Source: a virus. From it: a stretch of 36,539 nt of DNA. The translations under genes were made by a program, and so were the position numbers. Positions within the stretch are counted from its first letter, which is position 1. Every line of letters starts with the position of its first letter. The stretch is taken from IMG/VR virus record IMGVR_UViG_3300044995_000411, positions 1-36,539 of that record. One strand, written 5' to 3'. The notes under the pieces were generated by a model. It was given only the letters and a program-made list of their open reading frames with translations. It had not been told where the DNA came from and ran no database searches. Below are positions 16,754 to 24,994 of this stretch, piece by piece.

Positions 16754-19700
16754 ATGGCAAGGCCCCTTTCCGTTGTTTTCCAAGAGCTCGCGGCTCCCGA
16801 CGCAACAACCACCACTCCACAGCTAGACAGCGTAATTATCGGACCCGCGTATGCGCTCTTTGATTACCCAAGTGACGCGGCCAGCATTGAACTCTCCTCT
16901 ACGTACGGAGTTGCTAATGGCAGCGCAGGTAACGGCGGATCAATTGATCCGATGGCCCCACCAGCAGCGGGTTCAGATGCCGTAACAGTACTAGATGGCG
17001 CGTACCCGCAGCAACCGGCTGGATCGGTTGTCGACCATGCCTCAGTAGCCGTATATTTGAAATACCCGAGAGTTCTTTTGGGCTCAACACAAGCAAGTGT
17101 CGGACAACAACTTGGCACTTCTATCAAAACCGATCCTTCTGATCCAACCCTTATCGAGCTCGTTGGTATGATTGGGACCGGTTTTGTCGGGGCCGGTATT
17201 CGCCCTGGTGATCGTATCACACTGACAAGCTCAGGACCTACGGAACAAACCGTCGTCCGTACTGTGGCTTCTGTAGGAGAACCGAATAGCGACGGATTGG
17301 TCCCACCAGGCAATGAAAAATACCTTCGTCTGAGTCAAAGTTTGCCCTCTTCAGGTCCAGGGCCTGATGAATGGACTTATGCAGCTTCAGGTGCGCACAT
17401 CCGAATCGAGCGTGAGCTTGGCATCCAGCGGCTTGAAGACCCGACTGGTAATTACATTACATTCCCTGAACCTGGATCGGACAAACTTGTAATCAAAGGT
17501 GGCGTGATGTTACCTGTGCAGCTTCAACCCGCCGCCACAGTCGCAGTTCCTAATCCCCCTGTTGTTACAGTTCAACGCCCGTTGACGTACAGTAGAATTT
17601 ATCTGAGTTATCGCGCGCTCCGACAAGATCTACAACGCTTGCAGCGATTTGATAAGTCGTCAATTGTAACCATCAACGGTCAACCACATATCAACGGCCT
17701 TGGAAAAATTGACGCACGAAATCCAATGGCCGTAGCAATTTACTGCGCATTGCAAAACTCGGGGACGGCGCCAGTATACGGATATTGTGTAGCGTCTGAC
17801 GACGCTGCTGGTCACTTGGCTGCCCGAGACGCACTCTCTAGTCGAGACGACTTGTGGGCATTTGTACCTTTGACACAAGACATCAACATCATTGCGGCTT
17901 ACCGCAATGAAAACGTCGATATGGCAGATCCTACAGTAGCACTCGCCACAGGCGTAGAGCAACGTTGGCGAATGGTCATCGGTAGTGTGCCACTTCCACA
18001 GTCGTCCATCGTATATTCCGGATCAATCTCAGGTGTGGCACAGCAGCCAAGTGGCGCATCTACAGGACTGTACCGGACACTAGTGCTTGACGCGGCATCT
18101 ACAGACCCAATTGACGGAAGCTCCATTCTTCCAGGAGATTCCGTAACCATCGGACTTGTACCGCCGAATATCCCTGCTTGGGAATCGCGTCGCGGTACAC
18201 ATCTGGTTGGGCATGTTAATAGCTCAAAAAACTTCCCAAACCCCGGGGACCCAACCAGTATCGAATTAGTCCCTTCTTCGTCACGATGGAGCAACACACC
18301 GGCGCTCTCTGGAGAAATTGAAATCCTTGTTCGAGCCCCTGATGGTACCGTAAAACTTTCATCATTGGCACGTGTGGTGGTGTCTCAAAACACTTCACAA
18401 GTGCGATTCTCGATGTTGGCGCCTACGGTAGTAGGAGGCCCCTATACCATTTCATACCGAATTGTTCCTGGTTTGCCGAACGTTTCTGTATCCATCACTG
18501 GATTCTCAATTGTTGTGTCTGTAAACGGCACAACACACACGGCAAACGACATTGTTACAGCAGTTAACGCACACCCCACTGTATCGTCAATCTTGACGGC
18601 CTCCGTCATTGCAAACGGTGCAGCTGTCATCAATGGGCTTGTACCTAATACAGATCCCGTTGTCGGGTCTAACGGCTCAACAGCAGCTGTAAGCGCTGTA
18701 GTAGGCGGTGTCGCGACAATTACTGGACTTTCAGGTATGTCGCTAAGCTCCGTGGGGCGTTACTTGACCCTTAGTGGCGCAGCTAATAGCGACAACAACG
18801 GGACATTCCAAATTATTGAGTTTATTGATCCCACCAGCGTAAAAATCGCTAATGCCTCCGCGGTAGCTCCTGACGCTAACAACGGTGCTATCAACTGGAC
18901 TGAAAGATACAATTATCAACGTATTGTACCCGAGCCTGGCGCGTGTATCGCGTCCATTGTGCTGAATGATGCCTTGTACAACAGGCTTGAAGACAACACA
19001 GCGCAATTTCTCACTGCAGGCGTCAAGGCCGGAGATACATTGGTAATTCCAATTGACCCCAACAACTACAGCAACAACGCATTTACAGGACGTACACTCC
19101 AATACAAAATTGCGTCTGTTCTCTCTGAAACACGATTGTTGATTGCAAACGGTCTCGACGATACTGACAGTGCGGCTAACGAATTGCCCCACGGATTTGC
19201 ACGAGACATCCCCAATCGCTACATCGATAACGTCCCTCCAGCAGCAATCGCATATCGAATTGAACGACAACTAAGCAAGGATGACCAAATTCTCGCTCTT
19301 GCCACAATCAGCCAAAGCGTAGCCTCCAAGCGATGCACATTGGTATGGCCTAATTTGGTCAAAGTGGCAGGCCTAACTGAAAATGGTGCACCTGCTGGCT
19401 GGGTCCCGTCATACTATCTTGCAGCGGCTGTCGCTGGAGCCTGCGCAGGATTGCCAGCGCAACATGGTCTGACAAACCTCGGATTTGCCGGCATCGCAGA
19501 GCTCAAGCACGCCACCGACTACTTCCGTGAGCGACAGCTAGTTCAAATCTCCGACGCAGGATATTTCGTTGTAATGCAGTCTATCCCTGGTGCACTACCT
19601 GTGTGCATCCACCAACTCACCACCGATCCTACTACATTGAATAGTGGTGAGTTCTCCATTGTCAAAAACACGGACTATGTCAGCCGCTTTTTCCGCGACA

Positions 19701-19945
19701 TCGCACGCCCATTCCTGGGCGTCTACAATGTAACACCAGCTACGATCAATGCGCTATCCATGGCAATTCTTGAAGGTAGAGATGCACTGATCAGCCAGAC
19801 CATCGATCGTGTTGGACCGCCACTTTTGAGTGGTGAATTGACCTCTATCTCTGTCAGCCCATTTGACGCCTCTCGGGTAGAAATCTACTTTGATGGAGAT
19901 ATCGCCGTACCGTTCAACACTGCAGCTTTCCACTTGGTGCTGTAA
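16754..19945 (+). CDS. Contractile tail sheath protein (large, with inserted domains)
   Basis: 1063 residues from ATG 16754 with CGGAG upstream. The N-terminus (Ser-Val-Ile-Ile-Gly-Pro-Ala-Tyr) and last 125 residues (Phe-Phe-Arg-Asp-Ile-Ala-Arg-Pro-Phe-Leu-Gly-Val-Tyr-Asn, then a Val-x-Pro beta end) resemble the conserved ends of tail sheath proteins. Sheaths are often 400-700 residues; the extra length comes from middle insertions, including a beta domain near 540-640 with an Ala-Asn-Asp-Ile-Val-Thr-Ala-Val-Asn-Ala helix, shared in style with the 22941 and 30669 proteins. Insertions probably decorate the outer tail surface. Coupled to the next gene by TAATG. Confidence 0.8.
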   Translation: MARPLSVVFQELAAPDATTTTPQLDSVIIGPAYALFDYPSDAASIELSSTYGVANGSAGNGGSIDPMAPPAAGSDAVTVLDGAYPQQPAGSVVDHASVAVYLKYPRVLLGSTQASVGQQLGTSIKTDPSDPTLIELVGMIGTGFVGAGIRPGDRITLTSSGPTEQTVVRTVASVGEPNSDGLVPPGNEKYLRLSQSLPSSGPGPDEWTYAASGAHIRIERELGIQRLEDPTGNYITFPEPGSDKLVIKGGVMLPVQLQPAATVAVPNPPVVTVQRPLTYSRIYLSYRALRQDLQRLQRFDKSSIVTINGQPHINGLGKIDARNPMAVAIYCALQNSGTAPVYGYCVASDDAAGHLAARDALSSRDDLWAFVPLTQDINIIAAYRNENVDMADPTVALATGVEQRWRMVIGSVPLPQSSIVYSGSISGVAQQPSGASTGLYRTLVLDAASTDPIDGSSILPGDSVTIGLVPPNIPAWESRRGTHLVGHVNSSKNFPNPGDPTSIELVPSSSRWSNTPALSGEIEILVRAPDGTVKLSSLARVVVSQNTSQVRFSMLAPTVVGGPYTISYRIVPGLPNVSVSITGFSIVVSVNGTTHTANDIVTAVNAHPTVSSILTASVIANGAAVINGLVPNTDPVVGSNGSTAAVSAVVGGVATITGLSGMSLSSVGRYLTLSGAANSDNNGTFQIIEFIDPTSVKIANASAVAPDANNGAINWTERYNYQRIVPEPGACIASIVLNDALYNRLEDNTAQFLTAGVKAGDTLVIPIDPNNYSNNAFTGRTLQYKIASVLSETRLLIANGLDDTDSAANELPHGFARDIPNRYIDNVPPAAIAYRIERQLSKDDQILALATISQSVASKRCTLVWPNLVKVAGLTENGAPAGWVPSYYLAAAVAGACAGLPAQHGLTNLGFAGIAELKHATDYFRERQLVQISDAGYFVVMQSIPGALPVCIHQLTTDPTTLNSGEFSIVKNTDYVSRFFRDIARPFLGVYNVTPATINALSMAILEGRDALISQTIDRVGPPLLSGELTSISVSPFDASRVEIYFDGDIAVPFNTAAFHLVL

Positions 19946-20598
19946 TGAGTACATACCCATACGATTACATGCTAGGTAAACACTTCAAACTGGCCTTTTG
20001 GGGCGCAGTTGCGCGCGGAGCACTAGCGGCAAAAGGTGCTATCGCGCGAGGAGGTTTAGCCGCCAAAAACGCGATTACGGGGACACTCTCAAAAAACGCA
20101 ATCGGAAGAGGGGTCCTAAAAGCCGCCCCCACAGTAGGAAATTTTACCCTAGGATACATGGGTATTCCAAGAGGCGGTAAAGCCGGTATCGCCGGAATGG
20201 TCGCGGGAACAGCCGTACCTTTGATCAGCTCAATGACCCAAAATAATCAAACACCTACTTACACAGGGAATCAGTACAACCCAACGACTTACACAGGGAA
20301 TCAGTACAACCCAACGACTTACACAGGAAACCCATACGGGGTTAAAACAGCTGGCCATAGCTGGAAAGAGAAACTGCTCCATACGGCACCTTATGCGGCT
20401 TGGGCAGCAGGAAATCTTCTAGAAGATAAATACCCTCGCCTTTCCAAAGCCCTGACTGCAGGTGCTTATCTCGGTTATGGCGGTATGGCCGCCCGCGAAG
20501 CGTATAAAAACCCAGAAGAGCGAATTACCAGCACCGTCGACGCACTAGCGCTAGGGAGTATGCTTGCAGCCGACATCGCACGATGGCGGCGTCACTGA
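19945..20598 (+). CDS. Gly/Ala-rich tail-region protein with short repeats
   Basis: 217 residues. ATG overlaps the sheath stop. Residues 15-95 are Ala/Gly-rich with several short hydrophobic helices, followed by two and a half copies of Thr-Tyr-Thr-Gly-Asn-Gln-Tyr-Asn-Pro-Thr. Then come Lys-Thr-Ala-Gly-His and a further Ala-rich part (Ala-Pro-Tyr-Ala-Ala-Trp-Ala-Ala-Gly), recalling the 1842-3701 protein. It resembles the membrane-type family of the left cluster more than a sheath or tube. Function unknown. Confidence 0.65.
   Translation: MSTYPYDYMLGKHFKLAFWGAVARGALAAKGAIARGGLAAKNAITGTLSKNAIGRGVLKAAPTVGNFTLGYMGIPRGGKAGIAGMVAGTAVPLISSMTQNNQTPTYTGNQYNPTTYTGNQYNPTTYTGNPYGVKTAGHSWKEKLLHTAPYAAWAAGNLLEDKYPRLSKALTAGAYLGYGGMAAREAYKNPEERITSTVDALALGSMLAADIARWRRH
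20257..20327 (+). repeat. 30-bp tandem repeat, about 2.4 copies
   Basis: Copies at 20257-20286 and 20287-20316 are identical; a partial third copy starts at 20317 and diverges after about eleven bases. Each encodes ten residues in the 19945-20598 protein. Confidence 0.9.
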
Positions 20599-20621
20599 AT
20601 ACCGAACACAGGAGAAATTCA

Positions 20622-21401
20622 ATGGCTTATCCCATCGGTGTTACGCGATCTCTCGGCACCTGGAAATTCAACTCAAACTATGTCGAACGCATTCTCGATA
20701 ACGCAGCGTATGATAGCGTTCACGCAGATGATTCCCTAATTTTGGCCGGACCGGCGCGCCGTGGTGTAGCTGTACCTGGACGAAATAACGCACGTACCTT
20801 GTTCCCGCTTGGTATGATGCAAACGTTCAGCGTACAGCAAAGCGCACCGCTGATTCCGCAAAGTGCAATCGGTAGCGCCCGCAGCTTCTTTTTGCGTGGA
20901 AAGCCGCAAACGCAGTTTTCATTTCAGCGAACGATGCTGAACGGGCGTAATATGCTTCGAGCTATTTATCATAACGCAATGGAAGTCAGCGGCCTGGATG
21001 TTTCAAAGTTTGATGATCCTGCAGCGCTGGCTCGCGATTCACAATTCTTCACCAATCTAGACAGCGAGCTGTACACGATCCCTGTTGGTTTTGGAGTAAT
21101 CCTGCGCACAAAGTCAAGAACACTAGTTGGGAGCTGCTACATTGAGCTGGCTTACATCAATAGTTGGGGTTTTGGTATTCAAGCTGGTGCGGGTATCGTA
21201 GGCGAAAGCTGTTCTGGTATGGCTGATCGTATTGTCCCTTGGCAGGTATCAGACGCTATTGCAGGTATCGCTACGAATGGCCGTGCAGCTATGGACGCAG
21301 TACTTGGTCTTGCGCCTAATGTATTTCCTATTCCAAACACGGCTACGATCGCCCGATTTACAGATGATGGTCTTGCGGACGGCACTGTTGAATCGCTCTA
21401 A
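20622..21401 (+). CDS. Probable tail tube protein
   Basis: ATG 20622 has AGGAGA upstream; the in-frame ATG at 20583 lies inside the previous gene and is not used here. 259 residues, beta-rich, without membrane segments. One short gene after the sheath and just before the spike, it occupies the tube slot. Contains a Tyr-Thr-Ile-Pro-Val-Gly-Phe-Gly-Val strand and a Ser-Cys-Tyr-Ile-Glu-Leu strand, compatible with a tube fold. No diagnostic motif was recognised, so another baseplate or tail role remains possible. Confidence 0.5.
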   Translation: MAYPIGVTRSLGTWKFNSNYVERILDNAAYDSVHADDSLILAGPARRGVAVPGRNNARTLFPLGMMQTFSVQQSAPLIPQSAIGSARSFFLRGKPQTQFSFQRTMLNGRNMLRAIYHNAMEVSGLDVSKFDDPAALARDSQFFTNLDSELYTIPVGFGVILRTKSRTLVGSCYIELAYINSWGFGIQAGAGIVGESCSGMADRIVPWQVSDAIAGIATNGRAAMDAVLGLAPNVFPIPNTATIARFTDDGLADGTVESL

Positions 21402-21413
21402 GTTCTGATAAGG

Positions 21414-21425
21414 TATACTCATAAA
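21414..21425 (+). promoter_or_regulatory. TATACT-N6-ATG leaderless-type promoter before the spike
   Basis: TATACT at 21414-21419, then six bases, then ATG 21426. An AAGG at 21410-21413 is too far upstream to be a normal ribosome site. TTGAAT at 21388-21393 is a possible -35 with a long 20-base spacer. Confidence 0.5.
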
Positions 21426-22901
21426 ATGAGCAAAAACCGCCGTCCGCCTTTAGCTTCATCTCCTGAAATGGGGGGAGTTCCAGATCCTCTACGGCCTAGT
21501 CACCCAAACCCTTTTGATGTCACACCTAATATTCTTGAACGCGGTACAGTCATCTCCGTAGATGCTGCATCGCACACTTATCGTGTGCATCTGCATTCCG
21601 GTAGAACGCTTGTTATGTCACGCATTATGAGTGCCGTAGGAGATCATACATTACTTACTCCTGGCACTCCGGTAGTAGTAACTTTCGGTCTAGGGGCTCC
21701 TTACATTCTCGGCGTTCTCCCTCAAGAAACGGCAACGGGCAACGATGAGACCCCTGCACGAGTAACAGATGTAGATGGGCACGGAGGCAACGACCCACTT
21801 CTGAGTCAAAATTTAGGGGCGACCGCACGAGGTGTAGGAGAAGTACGTGACATTGGGCCAGGCGACAGAACTATGATCGCCAGTGACAATCAAGCATCTG
21901 TATCAGCGTTACGTGGAGGTGTAGCCGTTCTTCGAGCGTCACCTTTGGCTAAAATCGAAGCATTTGCCAATACAGACACCATCCAAATCGTCGCTGGCCT
22001 TTTACGCTTGATTACTTGGATGGGGGAATCCCGAATCATCAACGAAAACGGCAAAACGTCCTTTATTTGGCGAGGGGGGAGTGACCAACTCACACAGACC
22101 GGTCACGACGAAGAACGCTACACTATCAGACTTGATCTAGGGCACACAGGGAATCTCGCAAAATTCGAAATCACTACTCCTGCCGGACAACCACTATTTA
22201 GTCTACATGTCAATCCACAAGGAAAACTCGAAATCTACGCTGCTGGCGGCCGTAGCGAACACATCGGCGGGGATGATGCGCAGACACATGAAACATTGGT
22301 ACACGGAAACGAAACCCGGCATGTAAGTGGATCAACCCGTATTCAAATAGACGGAGATACAACAGCCACAATCGGTGGATCTCGAACAGAAACAGTAGAC
22401 GGTAACGACACGCATCTTGTCGGGAATGACCTATACGAAAATATCGCTCATAACCGAAGACAAAATATCGCTAATACAAGCGTCACCGTGACTGGAGGAG
22501 ATTACACCGTTTATTCAAACGGAAATGTATCTATTGAAGCGTTAGGCTCTGGAATTTACTCAGTAAAGACCAACGGCGGTTCACTCCGGATAGAAAGTAA
22601 TGGAGGGCCAATCGATATTCGCCCAGGACGCGGGACTGTTACAATTCATGGGGGCGCCGATTGTATTAAACTTGGAGGAGCCGCCAGATCGCATGCAGTA
22701 AAATACGAGGAACTTGCAATTGCGCTACAAACACTTACCGCGCGTTTAGACGCTGTAAACGCATTAATCGCCTCACATGTTCACCCAGTTACACTAGTTC
22801 CTGCACCTTCTACGAGTCCGTCTCCCACACTAGCTCCAATTACGGCTATACTCCCTGCAGATATTTCAAGTGCAAAAGCATCCACTACACTTATAGAGTA
22901 A
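21426..22901 (+). CDS. Baseplate central spike (gp5/VgrG/gpV-like)
   Basis: 491 residues. Residues about 35-105 form an OB-fold-like barrel (Val-Ile-Ser-Val-Asp-Ala, Tyr-Arg-Val-His-Leu, Val-Val-Val-Thr-Phe-Gly-Leu-Gly-Ala-Pro-Tyr-Ile-Leu-Gly). Residues about 275-410 show repeated Gly-Asn/Gly-Asp-Thr strands (Val-His-Gly-Asn-Glu-Thr, Ile-Asp-Gly-Asp-Thr, Val-Asp-Gly-Asn-Asp-Thr) typical of the trimeric beta-helix needle of T4 gp5 and VgrG. A Ser-His-Val-His-Pro motif and a Pro/Ser-rich tail follow. No lysozyme domain is present. It punctures the cell envelope on sheath contraction. Confidence 0.75.
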   Translation: MSKNRRPPLASSPEMGGVPDPLRPSHPNPFDVTPNILERGTVISVDAASHTYRVHLHSGRTLVMSRIMSAVGDHTLLTPGTPVVVTFGLGAPYILGVLPQETATGNDETPARVTDVDGHGGNDPLLSQNLGATARGVGEVRDIGPGDRTMIASDNQASVSALRGGVAVLRASPLAKIEAFANTDTIQIVAGLLRLITWMGESRIINENGKTSFIWRGGSDQLTQTGHDEERYTIRLDLGHTGNLAKFEITTPAGQPLFSLHVNPQGKLEIYAAGGRSEHIGGDDAQTHETLVHGNETRHVSGSTRIQIDGDTTATIGGSRTETVDGNDTHLVGNDLYENIAHNRRQNIANTSVTVTGGDYTVYSNGNVSIEALGSGIYSVKTNGGSLRIESNGGPIDIRPGRGTVTIHGGADCIKLGGAARSHAVKYEELAIALQTLTARLDAVNALIASHVHPVTLVPAPSTSPSPTLAPITAILPADISSAKASTTLIE

Positions 22902-22940
22902 GCAACCGCCCCCGAAGATGGGCACTGGAGAACAAACACC

Positions 22941-24248
22941 ATGACCACATATGTTGATGTCACAATCGTCGCTTACGGTACCCTTGGCGCTCAGGACCTC
23001 GCAGGTATTGAGGCTGCCGCTCCTGGAGCTAAGTTTGTATCCCTCGAAGGTAAATTCGGACAAACGGCCACCTTCCGCATGACCGGAGGCGCGTATGCGC
23101 GCCTTCTTCCGCTTTTGGAACGCCTTTCCCAAAAGCGAATCCCGGCCGTAAATCTGACGACAGGCGAACCTTTGAGCAACGGCAAGACAATGCCGCTCTG
23201 CACCTATTCGTCTAAGCCGGTTCCTGGAGGGCGCCCACATATCTACCAAATTGAAGGTGGACCCCTTTCTTTGGGCGCACCAGCAGATATTACCCTTCGC
23301 GGTACCGGACTAGTACCAGGAATCGCAGCGTCACTGGTCCTAAGCTCAACGCCACCGTCACCTATGCGCGCGTACGCAGGTCGAGGAGTTGTTCTTCCGC
23401 CTGTTCAGTCCCTCCGGCTTGATGCCGTACATAAGGGTCCACGCGGTAACCAAATTTCATTGACAATCCATGATGAGGCCGCTGCACCGTCGGTCGTAGT
23501 CCGTGAGACAGAGGAAGGCGCTAACATCGCAGTGACGCCTGCCACTGGAGCATCCACTTCTACGGCCATTGCTGCACTTATCAACGGTAACGCGGAAGCA
23601 TCCGCTCTAGTGACTGCTACAGCACTCGTACCGAACGTATATGTTCCGCCTACTCGTTACTTGCTTTCCACTGGACAACTCGTCAATCGCAGTGCAGCAA
23701 GAGCAGGGCTGACTGACCGCATCTTCCTTTCAGGCGGTATGGGAGCTGGAGTAGCGTATCTCCCTGTTCAAGTTGTCCCTGGCGTCAATACAAATCGCCT
23801 GCATCTTAGGGCAACGCGAAGCGGTAATGACCGCAACATGATCAGCTTCGCACTCAATTTGAATCAACCTGCAAACTCCGTAGTTGTCACTGGCGACGCA
23901 ATTGTTGTCAACCGAACTGCAGCCAGTGAAACCATTGCCAACATCGCGGCAGCATTGGCAGCGAGCCCCCAGGCATCAGCACTCGTAGTAGCTACTGCCG
24001 TAGGCGCAGGATCGTTCACAGAAAACATTCCTCCTACGTATCTTTTTGGAGGTGCTGGAGAACCTGCATTTGCTACAATCGGAGGCGCAAATACAACGAT
24101 TGTATCACAATCAGACACAGAAATTGTCTTGCGCACTACAAATGCAGCGCTAACTGCTGCTGGTGCTGCAGTTGGCGACCTTATGGAGATTCAATTGACA
24201 CTAGGCGTATTTTCAGAAAGGGTCAGTCTCGGACCCCTTGCCGCCTAA
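22941..24248 (+). CDS. Beta-domain virion protein with two related modules
   Basis: 435 residues from ATG 22941 (TGGAG upstream). After an N-terminal alpha/beta domain come two related modules, about residues 160-270 and 285-375. Each has a Leu-x-Leu-x-Ala strand, a Gly-x-x-x-Asn-x-Ile-Ser turn, a strand, then an Ala-rich helix (Ile-Ala-Ala-Leu-Ile-Asn-Gly; Ile-Ala-Ala-Ala-Leu-Ala-Ala) and a Gly-Gly end. The same module appears in the 30669-31463 protein and, in looser form, in the sheath. It lies between spike and baseplate genes. Its stop abuts the stop of the opposing gene at 24249 with no gap. Confidence 0.65.
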   Translation: MTTYVDVTIVAYGTLGAQDLAGIEAAAPGAKFVSLEGKFGQTATFRMTGGAYARLLPLLERLSQKRIPAVNLTTGEPLSNGKTMPLCTYSSKPVPGGRPHIYQIEGGPLSLGAPADITLRGTGLVPGIAASLVLSSTPPSPMRAYAGRGVVLPPVQSLRLDAVHKGPRGNQISLTIHDEAAAPSVVVRETEEGANIAVTPATGASTSTAIAALINGNAEASALVTATALVPNVYVPPTRYLLSTGQLVNRSAARAGLTDRIFLSGGMGAGVAYLPVQVVPGVNTNRLHLRATRSGNDRNMISFALNLNQPANSVVVTGDAIVVNRTAASETIANIAAALAASPQASALVVATAVGAGSFTENIPPTYLFGGAGEPAFATIGGANTTIVSQSDTEIVLRTTNAALTAAGAAVGDLMEIQLTLGVFSERVSLGPLAA

Positions 24249-24800
24249 TTACTTCTTCCTTACGGGGGGTTTATTGTCCTGCGTCACGTCAGAAGCTTGA
24301 GGCGAATCTGAAACTTTCAACGTGTCGGACGCCTTAGTTTCAATTGAAACCTTTTGGCCATCTGAAGCCTTCGAAGCGTCCGAATTATTTGGAGCCTTCG
24401 GTATATCCGGCGGCGATGCAGGAAGTGTTGTAATCGGTACACGTTGCGGTGATGTATAAAACTTAATAGGGCTATTTCCAGGGTTAAGCGGTTGACCATC
24501 GGGAGCAATAAACCCACCACTTTCAGGCGGCACAAAACGCTCAGCAACAGCTGTATTCACCGGCCCCGTCATACCGACTTCACGCGGGTCCACAAGTCGT
24601 ACGCGCACGTCATCAGACGTTTTAGCATTGGGGTCCACAACAAGCTCCAATTGCATAGGAACAACAATCCCCCCAATAGTGACAGTCATTGGAACAGTAG
24701 TGCGACCACGCACAAAAGTCGCATGAATCTCTTGATGAGTCTGCTCACTACGCAACAAAACAACGAACGCACCCATTTGCAACTGATCTGAGTTCTTCAT
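24249..24800 (-). CDS. Antisense gene inside the tail module, Lys-Ala-Ser-Asp-rich tail
   Basis: 183 residues, good ribosome site (CTGGAG) before the minus-strand ATG at 24800. Residues 1-75 are beta-rich (Gly-Ala-Phe-Val-Val-Leu-Leu-Arg, Val-Pro-Met-Thr-Val-Thr-Ile-Gly-Gly). The last 60 residues are low complexity, with recurring Lys-Ala-Ser-Asp / Lys-Val-Ser-Asp / Gln-Ala-Ser-Asp units. It is the only minus gene between 1 and 27067. Function unknown; it might be an added cargo gene expressed apart from the late operon. Confidence 0.65.
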   Translation of the reverse strand: MKNSDQLQMGAFVVLLRSEQTHQEIHATFVRGRTTVPMTVTIGGIVVPMQLELVVDPNAKTSDDVRVRLVDPREVGMTGPVNTAVAERFVPPESGGFIAPDGQPLNPGNSPIKFYTSPQRVPITTLPASPPDIPKAPNNSDASKASDGQKVSIETKASDTLKVSDSPQASDVTQDNKPPVRKK

Positions 24801-24817
24801 ATCATCTATCTCCAGTA

Positions 24818-24994
24818 ATGAGTTGGAATTCGCGCATAACCGAAACGCTAGTAGCGCTTGAACGTGCGCATGAGAAGTTACAACGAATCATCTTACTACA
24901 CAAGATCGCAAACATCTTACGTATTGTACGCGCAAATCAACTTGCGCTGGAGAGCAAACATGTGGATTCGGCTGACTCCAAAACCGCCGAGTGA
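24818..24994 (+). CDS. Possible small helical protein before the baseplate gene
   Basis: 58 residues from ATG 24818, an amphipathic Arg/Leu/Ile-rich helix with a charged end. It overlaps the next gene's start (24960) by 35 bases in another frame. No ribosome site is visible. The alternative is that 24801-24959 is only a divergent intergenic region. Kept with low confidence because the composition is protein-like. Confidence 0.35.
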   Translation: MSWNSRITETLVALERAHEKLQRIILLHKIANILRIVRANQLALESKHVDSADSKTAE

